Source: Anagrus nilaparvatae
Lineage: Eukaryota; Arthropoda; Insecta; Hymenoptera; Mymaridae
DNA: 64,000 bases
NCBI GenBank assembly: GCA_022575985.1
Contig: JAKSXM010000132.1
Span: forward strand, 5,828,001-5,892,000
Direction: 5' to 3'
Each line of letters begins with the position of its first letter. The first letter of the stretch is position 1. A program made the position numbers and the translations under genes. The notes under the pieces are model-generated. The model worked only from the letters and a program-made list of their open reading frames with translations. It searched no databases and was not told the origin of the DNA. Below, piece by piece: positions 25,610 through 36,706 of this stretch.

Positions 25610-28289
25610 ATACAAATAAACTAATTTCATTGTCTGCTCATTGGAAAATTTTAGTTTTCTATTTTATGTACTTTAGAAAAAAATATTCATATTGTGAAAT
25701 ACAGGATGAATTTTTGGGGTAATTGAAATTTGGCAAGCTGAAACATTTATTCGTTTTTGTGATATTAGAAAATTTGCTGTTTTTTAAAAGCTTAATAAAT
25801 GCTTGGCTCTTTGGAAATTCCTTTTTTTTAATACATATTTGAAATATAGGTTTGATATGGTGAAAAGAATACGTGTGTAAAATTTGGCCTGATTTCATTT
25901 AGTCACCTGCGGGTCTTAGGGCATTGGGGCATAGGCGAGGGCATAGGCTAAACTTCGGGTACATTATCAGAAAGCTTTATAGAGTAAAGTGTTAAAGTTT
26001 AGCGTGGTTTCCAGGTAGTTTTTCAGAAGGTTTTCCGAAGGTGCAATGGATTACCGTCCGAGTAGTTCCCTAAAACCTACCCAAATTCTTACGGGCTACC
26101 TACCTATAAATTTTTTAATTTATATTAAAAAAATATCCATTTCCAAAAATAACCTTTAAAATGGTCAATTAATCACATCTAACAATAACGTAAAATATAT
26201 ATTAAACAATCACTCCAATTTATGAATTTGATATTTTAATCCACAGCGCTTATATAATTCGATATTAAAATATAATAGAAAACTATAAAAACCGTTATAT
26301 TATTCAGTTACGTATTTATTTCTGATAGCCAAGCCTCTCTCTCTCAACCCAACACAATAACACAAAATACGAGGTGTGACACAATGAAAATTGTCGAGAT
26401 TCTATAAAAATAAAACACACACACACACAAATACAATGTAACATTGAAATTAGCGAATATAATATTGAAAAAAAAGGTGACAATTATTTATACCGAGTAA
26501 TGTATAACGGTCTGAAAAAAAAATGTTACGGACGAGCTAATAATATGCACCTTTGTGTATTATAACAGAAAACCGATTGTCAGTTTTTCTTTTTAATAAA
26601 AAAAAAGAAAAAAAAACACTCGTTATGATTTGTTTCTTAACGGATTTATAAACACTTCGATACTTTTGTATAAACAATGCCCGGAACCAAATATAATGAA
26701 TATTTAACTGTAACGATGACAAAATTATTATTAATCGCTATTTATGCTCATTTTATCTTAATACAAATAAACCGGTACTCTTTCTCAATGTTTTTTAAAT
26801 TAATATTTAAATAAAAAAATCATTCCGTTAAAAAATTATTTAAAAAATTTTTTTTTTGTTTATGCGTTTAAGTGTTAATCAGATATAATTGAGACATTAA
26901 GGGTGTTCGATGTTTTATTATGAGAAAAGATGCGTATAAAATGCAATTTTTTTATCTTCAAACTGTGACGAATTAACTTGAAAAATAATAAAATGCTTCA
27001 AGGTATACAACTATTTATTATAACAAACAGAAAACTTTTTTTTGAATCCTACGAAATACAATAAATCAGGAATTTATTACTAGAATATTTTTGCATTTAA
27101 AATTTTAAAATTTAACGCGTATAAACAGTTAAATTAGTTTTTTCTTAATAATAATATTTGTAATTTTCTTTTGTTTCGTATTACATAAATTATTATACAA
27201 AAGGGTTTTTTTTACTAATGAATTTTAAACTGCAGTGACCAAGTGCAATTATTGTAAAATCTTTTGAACTTGCGGTAACTTGTGTAAAAGCAATTATTTA
27301 TATTATAATATTTGTTATTTAAGGTTAAACAAAGAACTATAAATCAAATTTGTAATATTGCTTTTTTTGTGTTTAACAACTTGTTTAACACAGTTATAAT
27401 TGTTTCCGTGAAATTTTATTCATCTCGCCTACCTTAAATTATGGACAAAAAAGGGGTTTTTTTTGGTTGTTGAGAGTAGGATAGAATTAAGTATAATTAA
27501 TGTTGGTGTTTTACTAATTTTGTAATTATTTTAAAGTTTTTTGCAAATCTATGACTAATTTCTGTAATTAATCGATTCTAAGTATTTTTGGTCATTGAAA
27601 ACAAATTTTAAGGTTTTATGCGTTTTCTAATGGCCAATTTTGAGTAATTAACGATATTTCGCTAAAGATAAGCAACGAATTTTTAAAAAGTTAACGGTTA
27701 GGTTGCTTTCACTTAACCTAATCGTGTATAGATTTTTGATGAATATTGCTGATGAAGCCGGATTTCGGTAAATCTCCAAGATTTTTGGTAGGGATGTAAG
27801 TTTACCAGAAATTATCTGCATTTCGGATACCTGTCCCGAACTCGAAATCTGATTTTTAAAATGTAAATTATGGACTCGAAACAACGGAATTTTAAGCACA
27901 AAATCGGTAGTTTAAAATATTTCAAGCTTTTTAACGTAAATTTAAAAACTTTCTTTAAATCTATTTTCACCATTTTGAATTTCAAAAATTTTAATTTAGG
28001 CTCGGGCTCAGCAGTTCCAAAAATCATACAGAAATACTGAAACTTGGGTCAATAAGCAACATTTTTTGAGAATTTTTATTTATTACAAATTTTTCGGTTA
28101 TTTTGGGCTATATAGCGTTAATTACCTAAAACTATCTATTTGAAAGTAGATGTAACCTTCAAAATCGTTTTTAGTGAACAAAAAAACGCAGGATCCTCTA
28201 AGGTGAGTACATTTTATTCTATTCAACATTTCTGGATGCATTAATAATGCTGAATCTAAAAATTTCACTGTTTTTAAATCGAATATATC
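25610..28289. other. Intergenic DNA, no gene seen
   Basis: Mostly AT-rich, with a short GC-richer patch at about 25905-26100 that contains a local GGGCATAGGC duplication. A CA microsatellite lies at about 26414-26429. No coding exon was recognised. The minus-strand frames at 27648-28027 have no motif. Confidence 0.5.
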
Positions 28290-28345
28290 AATAATTAATC
28301 TGCTGAGCAGCCCGCTTGATTATCCACTAAACTACGACTTTTCGA
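28290..28345 (-). repeat. tRNA-like SINE fragment
   Basis: On the minus strand, 28314-28334 reads TAGTTTAGTGGATAATCAAGC, a good D-arm/A-box match. It is followed by GGGCTGCTCAGCAG, but the B box downstream is too degraded to recognise. Probably a tRNA-derived SINE relic; not a functional tRNA. Confidence 0.35.
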
Positions 28346-30815
28346 ATAAAATAATTTCAGAATATTCATAATTAATAAACCTATCAATAATTCACATCCA
28401 ACATCAAAAATTAATTCCTATATATATTTATATATAGACTCGACAACTAACAAAATCTAAAAAAATAAAATACGTCAATTTTACCTCCAGATATTCGAAA
28501 TAATCAAAAAAGAAAAAAAAAATTGAAAATTGTCAATTTTAAATAAAATGTTATAAATATACTGCATGTGCGAGATAAAATTATAAAAACCGTCAATCAC
28601 CTAGAATACATAAAAGATCACAGCTGTTTATATATATTTGAGATACTGGTTTTGTTATAATTACAAAGTAAAACATATTTCCCACTGGATAACACAAAAC
28701 TTGTCATGTAATCACGAGACATGCTACTAACTCTAGGTATATGACACAAGAGTATTATAACAACAAAACCAGCGCAAAAAAAATATATATAAGGAAACTA
28801 AAAGTAATTTTATATAAGTTATTAAAAATATATATAAGGGAACAGGAAGAAAATATGTCAGAATTCATAGGGTGTAGTATTTTTAAAAAAGAAAAAAACT
28901 AAAGTGCGGATAAAAGTCGATATAGAAACTTGAAATAGCCTTTGTTGCGGAACGAGGAAAAGGCGTAACACTAGTAGAAGTATAACATTGTTGAATTTAT
29001 GGACGACAACGAAAATAAGTAACTTCTATATATTTTTTTTTATCCTTACTTGTACCTTTTTTTTTTAGCAAAATTGACAATATTCAAAAAATATTACGTT
29101 ACCTAACTTCACTTCTTTTTTTTTATTATTTTAATTATATTTTTTAAAAGTTTTTTTAGACAATAAAAGTTCTTTTCAAATATATTTTATACTATATTAT
29201 AAACTGTTGTAAGTTAAAGGATTTAAAAGATAACAAGTGGAAACTAAAGTTTCCGGCATATAATATTATAAAGTAAGAGATATAGTTTTAAAAACTCCAT
29301 GAAGAAAATCTAGGTTAACCAATAAACTATTTATAAGATTGTTTTTTTTTTTTTTTTTTAAATTATTATTGTATAACATAAATTTTTGTAATGTTAAACG
29401 AAAATTATTGGAAAATAGATGATAAATATTGTCAAGTTATTTTATGCTTTTGAAGTTTATTGGATTCTGAGGAAATTTTAATTTTTTAAATTGAAGTTTT
29501 ATTGTTAATTTATGCATTAAATTTTTAAAAAATTTTATGCTTTTTTTCAAATATTCAAAATTGAAAATTCAAAACTATAAATAAAGTAGATATTGGAAAT
29601 GATTTTTGGCTGCTTCTACAGAAAACTTAAAAATTCTGGTTTTTTTTAAAATATAGTCGATTTTTTATTTAAAAAATTGGTTCATAAGCTTCGAAATGAT
29701 AATTTTCTCAAACTAGAAAAAAACTCGAATTTGCTATAATTGAGACCCTTCTATATAGCTGATACTGAAACAAAATATATCGAAGGTATTCAGCATGTGC
29801 AAAGAATTACACTTTATTTTTTTTCATGATATACCATCATGTAATTAAATTTTTTTTGAATTTTAATTTAACTAAAAATAAAAAGAATTTTAGAAATTAA
29901 ACCTCAACCCATTCAATAACTCAACCACAATACTTAAACCCCCAAAAAAATAACAAAAATACCCCTAAAAAACTAAATCCATAAAAATCTCCAATTAACC
30001 TTAAAAAATGAATTCAAATATTCCAGAGCACCTAACCTAAACACTTATTATCATTATTTATATACTTAAATATATTTATATATGTAAATATAATACTTAA
30101 AAATATTAACATAAGTTTTATAACAGTTTTTTTTTTTTTATTAAAATATTTAAATTAATGCAGTATATATGATAATAATAATATTAATGCAGTTAAATAT
30201 ATTACAACACCTTCCTTAACATATATTTCTTTAGGGAATTTATAATATTTTATGCATATTATTTTAAAAAATTTATAAGATAATTTTAACTTTTAATTTT
30301 AGAAAAAAATGTAAGTTAGTATATGTGAGAAGAAAAATTTAATTAAATATATAAAATATATTGATAACACGAGAGAATTCTTAGCTTTTATCGTATCGAA
30401 TGACAAATTATTATCTTTAGTAACACATTTTTTGAGAAGAAAATTTTTTTTAATAATATTCAAGGTAAATTCTTAAATTACAGTAGAAATTTAATTATAA
30501 ATAATCCATTAACCTACATTTTTTCTTTTTAATATAATTTTTTAATTAAAAAAAATAAAATAAAATATTTGTTTTTTTGTTTTATTAATTTTCTTCTTTT
30601 TGTTTATAAATAGATAGAGTGTATTAATCAAGAAACATAATAAGAATCATAGATATTTTATGTACTGTGTATAGATTAAATTATTTTATATACTTTTTTG
30701 TTTTTATTTGGAGCTAGGTTATCTTAACTGTATACAATTAAAATTTCAAAGTAGAATCATTTTTCAACTGAAGAAACTTGGTTTTATTAACTTTATTTAA
30801 ATTAATTTACTTTTT
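28346..30815. other. AT-rich intergenic DNA, no gene seen
   Basis: Long A/T tracts only, with no supported feature. Confidence 0.55.
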
Positions 30816-31404
30816 TTCTCGCAAGCGAAATGACTTTGAGAAGATATAAATAAGAGTAAGAATCATTGCCAAAATTGAATCCTACACCTATCCTGATTTA
30901 AACTTGTCATGTTAAATTTTTATGGCTTTTTCCCCATTTAAGGTAACTTTTCCATTTGTTTGTGCCCTGATTTTGTTATTTGGGTATCTTCCATATTTTG
31001 GATAGTTTCCGATAGTTTCTATAATTAACCATTTGCTAATCATCTGCTATGACGGCGAAGTGAACAAAGAAAAAGATAGATTGAAAGGGGTGCCTAGATG
31101 GAGTACCCGACTATCTAAATTATTAGAAAATGTTGGCATGCAGCAGGCTACAGCTACAGGGTATGGTGAGGTTTTAAAGACCTATAATGAAACCTAGAAG
31201 GCTAATCGTTTGGAGACAATAAGAGAATGTAATGTAAATTTACTGTAAAATAGTTTTAATGAAGTGCCAATACTTCTAAATCACATTTCAACTGAGATTT
31301 CAACTGTAAAATTATTATTATGTATATAATAGTGAATAAAACTTTGTAAAAATCTGCACAGTAAATAAATATATACTATTAAAAATGCATTTCGTTTGCG
31401 AGAA
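30816..31404. mobile_element. 589-bp inverted-repeat element (TTCTCGCAAACGAAATG family)
   Basis: The left end TTCTCGCAAGCGAAATG and the inverted right end TTCTCGCAAACGAAATG differ at one base. The same TIR bounds the element at 45931-46254. No clear target duplication was found. The interior at about 31050-31197 differs in composition from the rest and is open in one frame for about 49 codons to a TAG. It includes stretches such as KDRLKGVPRW and LENVGMQQATATGYGE, which look protein-like but were not recognised. This may be a remnant of a transposase or a captured gene piece. Confidence 0.55.
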
Positions 31405-33245
31405 TAAAATTTTTGAAAATAACCACTCACTAAACAGCTAAAGCAGTACAGCGTGGCCACAGAACTGAAATTTTAAAATGGCCACCCTCCAGTAAGAAAA
31501 TATAAAAAAAATGTTTACTTTAAAATAAAATTAAATCAAAATAGTGAAATTTTTCTTGTTAGATAAAGTTCAGATATTTTAGTACTTCACGACTATTTTG
31601 TAGTTACAGTAAACAAAATATACCTTCAATTTACGTTTCAAACGTTTATATCAGTAATTGAAGATGCTTTAGTAAAATTTCAGATAAAATTATTTACTGT
31701 ATTTTGCAACTTTCTATTTTAAAGTCCTTTTTACTAAAATTTCAGTTAAACAGCCGAAAAATAGAGTCATAAAAGTTTCACTAAAACCCTTGGTAAACCG
31801 TCTACATTAAAATAAAAAAAATTACGTAATTAAAAAAAACAACCCAAGCAAAAAAAAAAAAACGTTATTTATCAACATGAAAGAATATCCATTAATTAAC
31901 TAAAAATCGATTTCGTACAATTCTCAATAAATAATTAAAAAATAATCAAGTGTACACGTAATAATTAAAATAGAAAAATTATAATTCTTGTTAAATAAAA
32001 TTAAGTAAATAAAATAATTATTTAATTACTAGTATTTATTATTTATAATAATTATTATTTTTTTATGTCTAGCCAGTTCGCATTGAAATTTTCTCTAATA
32101 GATTGATTATACAGTAAATATAAAAATTTATTATTATTATTATTAAAGAGAATTAGAAAAAACTAAAGCCACTTTATTTTTTAAAGACATAATTTTTTAG
32201 AAAGTAATTTTTCATTTTATTATTATTATTTTTTATGCACGCATGTAAATTATTAATAATAGTCACATTTTGAAAAAACGGATGTAGGATAATGACGTTT
32301 AATTGAGTTTTTAAATAATTTTTTTATTTTTGCAAATCATACGTTTTAGTAATTTTAAGTAAGTAACAATTTATTAATATTAGTGTAATTATTGTTTTAT
32401 TAATAGGCTTGCGTCTTGGAGTATAAAGTGTAGATATTTAAATAAGGGAGTATTAAATAGCAAAATGTTGAGTTTGATGAGATAAAGTTGTAACTTTTAG
32501 TATGTAATTTTTGTGATGGGTAATTTTAGATTTATATTTATATAAATTTTCTTTTACTTAAATATTTAATGGTATTTTTCTTTATTGGACTCTTTTTCAT
32601 AAAAGTTTTTTCAAGTGTATATTAAACTTATGGTTAGGTTTTAAAATTGGTGATTGAAAAGTGAATTTTCAAGTTAAGTGGATCTCAATATTTTTAGGCC
32701 CAGAAGGCTCAATAGAGTAAACTAAGGGCATATTATTTCCTTTTGCAGCTTTTTAAAAAAACTGACAATTTTAAAAAACATATACTGTAAAAACTAGATT
32801 GGTGAATGGAAATTTCAAAATTTTCAGAATACGCTTTCTCAAAAAACTGAAGTCTAAATGATGCTACTAAATTTTATTGGTACACATCTATGATATTTGA
32901 AATTTCTTGAACTAGTAAATTTTAATACAATCAAGAAATCAATTAAAAAAATTAATTATTAAAAATCATATTACGTTTTAAATTTCATTCTGACGTATTA
33001 TGTGATAATGCGTAGTAAATTCTAATTATTGTAGATAAATAGAAATTTTATTGTTTGATCTAAAAAATAATTATAATGAGGTTTATTTTACATACGTTTT
33101 ATATAAATTGACGTAATGATATTTTATTTGAATATTTAACCAAATACGTTAATGGTCTTATCCCAATTATAAATAAAGATGATGTCTTTAACGATAACAT
33201 GAAAATTAATCAAAATTTTTAAATTGAACGTAAATATGTATTTTA
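31405..33245. other. AT-rich intergenic DNA, no gene seen
   Basis: No supported gene. ATT/TTA runs occur near 32130 and 32220. Confidence 0.55.
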
Positions 33246-33332
33246 TATAAATATCAGAACAACGAAAATTTTTTAATTAATTTAATTAATTTTCTGTTTA
33301 GAAGCAACATTTATATTTTTGTTGGAAAAAAA

Positions 33333-33757
33333 ATGTTTAAATTATTCGTTTTAGTTGTAGTTTTAGCTATTTTGGTATCAGTTGAATCTTGTATTAGCAT
33401 TGGAGAAAAAGTAAGTTTAGATATTTTAATTCTTTTTTGGTTTTCGGTGTTAAAATTTAAAATTTTATTTTAAAAAAATCAACTAAAAACTTGAAAAACT
33501 TAAGGAAAATAGATTTGAAACTTATGGTACAGTGAGTACTAACTAATCAAGTCAAATAAAAATTTTTTATTTTACAAATCTATTTAAAAATCCATAAATT
33601 ATTAATAATCTTAAAATTTTAAATTAATTTTTTTATTTTAAAAAAATTTTAGTGCAGATTTGACATTGACTGCTGTGAACTACCACTTCCTAAATATGCT
33701 GTTTGTAGAGGAAATTGGTTTGGTATTACAAACGGTGTCTGTACTTCAGTGCCTTAA
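33333..33757 (+). CDS. Small secreted six-cysteine peptide (knottin-like), two exons
   Basis: Exons 33333-33410 and 33653-33757 are joined by a GT-AG phase-0 intron of 242 bases, giving 60 aa. Residues 1 to about 19 form a hydrophobic signal peptide. The mature part has cysteines at 20, 27, 33, 34, 44 and 56, i.e. C-x6-C-x5-CC-x9-C-x11-C. The C-C-CC-C-C order is that of inhibitor cystine knot peptides, found in arthropods as venom components, protease inhibitors or antimicrobial/regulatory peptides. The C4-C5 loop of nine is longer than in many ICK toxins, so the fold is not certain. A TATAAA lies at 33246-33251 and a poly(A) signal at 33782-33787. The intron falls exactly before the second cysteine, separating the signal exon from most of the mature exon, as in many secreted insect peptides. 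Function, venom or otherwise, cannot be read from the sequence. Confidence 0.75.
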
Positions 33758-33781
33758 TAAATTTTTTGTATAATTTGAATG

Positions 33782-33787
33782 AATAAA
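33782..33787 (+). terminator. Poly(A) signal of the six-cysteine peptide gene
   Basis: AATAAA 25 bases after the stop codon. Confidence 0.6.
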
Positions 33788-33893
33788 ATCGTTTGAAATA
33801 AAATAGTGAAAAAAATTTAATTTCTAATTTTACCTACCAAATTACACTGAAATTACATCCACATTTTTTTTTAATTTATTAGGAAAAAATATA

Positions 33894-33977
33894 CACTGTC
33901 AAAATACTCTGCGGTAAAAACGATTGTTTTGTTAAATATTATCCTAACGTATTTTACCTAAGGTATTTTCAACAGTC
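33894..33977. mobile_element. Short CACTGTTAA-family MITE relic
   Basis: The left end CACTGTCAAAATACTCTGCG and the inverted right end, ACTGTTGAAAATACCTTAGG, resemble the ends of the element at 50650-50979, with a GGTAAAA block just inside each. Only about 84 bases remain. Confidence 0.45.
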
Positions 33978-33979
33978 CA

Positions 33980-34715
33980 TATAAAAATTTACAAAAAATA
34001 TTATTAATAAAATAAAGCATCAAAATTTTTAAAATTTCATTTTTTTCAATTATCAAAATTTCGCTCAAAATATTAAATTATTCATAAAAATCCTCAACCC
34101 AACACAATAAAAAATATTCAACAACCAACACTTACATTAATTATCAAACATTTCATTCCTTTTGAATAGCAAATAAACGCCTTTAAAAAATCCCCATAAA
34201 TTTAATGAATAATAATAATAAAAATTTAACACACACACACATACAAACACATAAACCAATTGAATAAACGAGTGTAAAAAAAAGCCCCAGAAGAATAATA
34301 CACCAGAAATTTTATGGAGCGTATACAGAAAAGCGAATTATTTTAAATAATTTTTAATATAAATTATAATACTTTATTATTATTATTTTTCTTTGATTCT
34401 TTAAATATAATTACAATTCTTTTTTTTTTTTTACATTACGTTAAAAGAACTTCTTTTTTTTTATTATTCCGTTAGATGCTCTACTGCTCTACTGTTGTAT
34501 ATATTAAATAAATATGGTTTATTTATTATTATATTTTTTTAAATAAACGTATATATGAGTGTTATTTTAGTATAATTTTTTTTTTTTACTCTGATTATTT
34601 AGCACTTAAATATTAATAAATTATCTCGTAAATTATAATATTGGTGTATATGGGAGGTTCTTGTGATTTGGTTGCTTTTGAGAATTGAATCATGTTGTAA
34701 AGGAGACTCTCTGAT
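33980..34715. other. AT-rich spacer, no gene seen
   Basis: A CA-rich microsatellite lies near 34230-34250, with T tracts. No gene. Confidence 0.5.
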
Positions 34716-34718
34716 GAG

Positions 34719-35365
34719 TAATGTAGCTCTTTTTTGAAACTGAGATATTTGGTCATATTCGTACATAAAAATGTGTCCATGAAAAATTTGGCGCTTTATG
34801 TGTATTTCCGAACAAAAAATGAAAAAAAATTCCAAAATGTTTAATTGTTTAAATGAATACGAAATATTAAGTGTGGCTTTAGAGCAATTGGAATAAAGCC
34901 AAAGAGGGTCAGGTCTGGGCGGTTTGCATAAATATTCTGCTTGACTCATCTTGAAGAGCATTTAATTTCAGCTGGAGAAGCCGTAGAAAAATTTTGGAAA
35001 AATATAAATTTTCGGAAATTTTTAGCTTTTTTTTAATAAACGTTTAACCATAACACATAATTAAAAAAGGTTTTTACCCATTTTTTCAACGGCTTCTCCA
35101 GCTTAAATTGAATGCCCTTCAACAAGAGGTGAGCAGAATTTTGTTTCAGGTTGCCAAAATCTGGGAACTCAGGCTTTTAGGAACCAAAAATTTAAAAAAT
35201 TTTTCATGTTGTATTTGTTTAAGCGAATAAAAATTTTAAATTAATTTCTCACTTTCTTCTTCAAAAATACACCTAAAAAATGTCAACTCTTTTATCGACA
35301 CATTTTTATGCACGAATACGGCCGAATATCTGAGTTTTCAAGTGCTTATGAGAGAGCTACCTTAA
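34719..35365. mobile_element. Foldback element of about 650 bp
   Basis: The left arm, from TAATGTAGCTC at 34719, and the right arm, ending GAGCTACCTTAA at 35365, are diverged inverted copies. They share the CATAAAAATGTGTC block and the CTGAGATATT block. A second, better-preserved pair nearer the centre contains AGCTGGAGAAGCCGT (about 34970-34984) and its complement (about 35089-35103). The right end matches the TTAAGGTAGCTCT family. The minus-strand frame at 34599-34961 overlaps the arm and is not called. Confidence 0.55.
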
Positions 35366-36670
35366 GAGTTTGGTGTTTTTTCTATCAGAGAATAAATGCC
35401 CTCGTAAATGTCTATAAGCGCTTTGAACATCTAAAATGAGTACGTAACCAAACACCATTAATATTTGAATGTATAATTTAGTTTCGCGGTTTTCGGAATC
35501 AGTATAATTGTAGCTTGTAATTAATTATTTCTAGTAATTAATTTTAATAATTAATTATTTGTAATAACAACCATTTTAACAATTAACATTTTCTGAAAAA
35601 TGCAAGATACTCTTATCAAAGAAAAATTTATTTAAACAAATTAGAAAAATGCAAAATTTAATTTCAGTTGCTGAAAATATTTAAAATTGAACAAATTTTT
35701 AAATTTTAGAAATATTTAGAAAAAATAAATTCCAAAAAATATGTGGTAAAAATCTATTTCATAAATATAGTATGTGACTCATACGTTGATCTACACTAAA
35801 AGCTTTGAAAATTTAGTATTTAATTTAAAAAAAGCTTTCTGAGTAAATTTTCCTATAAGTTTCCATCACACAAGAATTTTAAAGATTTTCTTTAAGTAAT
35901 CAAATACAAAACTCGAATTTAAAATTCAAAAAAGTATTTATAGAATGTTTGGTATAGATAAATTTTACATTTTAGTGAAACCCATTATCTACTTTTTAAT
36001 AAATAATTAACCAAAACGTATTACCCACACCCAAAAAAAAAAAATATTACCAATACTAAAGCACACAATACGATCATATTTTCAAAGCATAAAAATCGAC
36101 CTTTAAAAAATGTATAAACCAATTTTGTAACTAGAATGAGTAGCCAATGCTCTTATTTAATAACGGCGCGCAATCTTCTATTTATTGTTTTCATAACCAC
36201 ACAATGAGTCGTTAAAGTTACCGCCCCATACGATATATACCCGGAAGATTAAATACAATATGTGTGTGGCTATGGCTTGTCATGGTCAAAGAAGCTTTAG
36301 AACTCTATAAACTTAAAATAAATATATTTTTTCCAATACATGCTCATATTTATATATTCAATTGTAAAAAGAAGGTCTTTTTTAGAAGGTAAAAATTTTT
36401 ATTATTTCTTTAGAATATCATTTTTAATATTGTGTGTGTGTGGTAAGATCATATATATATATATATATATTAAAATTATAGATAATAAACATATTACAAA
36501 AGCCCAACCTAGTTATATTTGTTTAAAAAATTTATTAGACGATTTTTTTTTTCTATTTAACAAAACATTGTTTAGTCTTTTAAAAACAGAGCAACGATAA
36601 ACTACCAATTTAATAATCATGAATTTAAACATTTATAAATGTCTGTTTTAATTGTTTGTGAAAAATAAGT
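35366..36670. other. AT-rich DNA upstream of the gypsy-derived gene
   Basis: No gag-like frame and no LTR-like sequence were recognised. A plus-strand frame at 36340-36600 runs through a TG/AT microsatellite and is not credible. Regulatory sites for the downstream gene could lie here but none is clear. Confidence 0.5.
36431..36470. repeat. (TG)n and (AT)10 microsatellites
   Basis: A TG run followed by a 20-base AT run at 36451-36470. Confidence 0.85.
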
Positions 36671-36706
36671 GTTATATATAAACAGTGAAATTAAATACTG
36701 ATCAAA

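Noticed and set aside
28290..28345. Functional tRNA gene on the minus strand
   Set aside because: Only the D-arm/A box matches; no clear acceptor stem, anticodon arm or B box.
36340..36600. Possible gag or 5' exon for the gypsy-derived gene
   Set aside because: Runs through TG and AT microsatellites and has no capsid or zinc-knuckle motif.
36675..36682. TATATAAA as promoter of the gypsy-derived gene
   Set aside because: It lies only 25 bases before the ATG, so transcription would start at or beyond the start codon.
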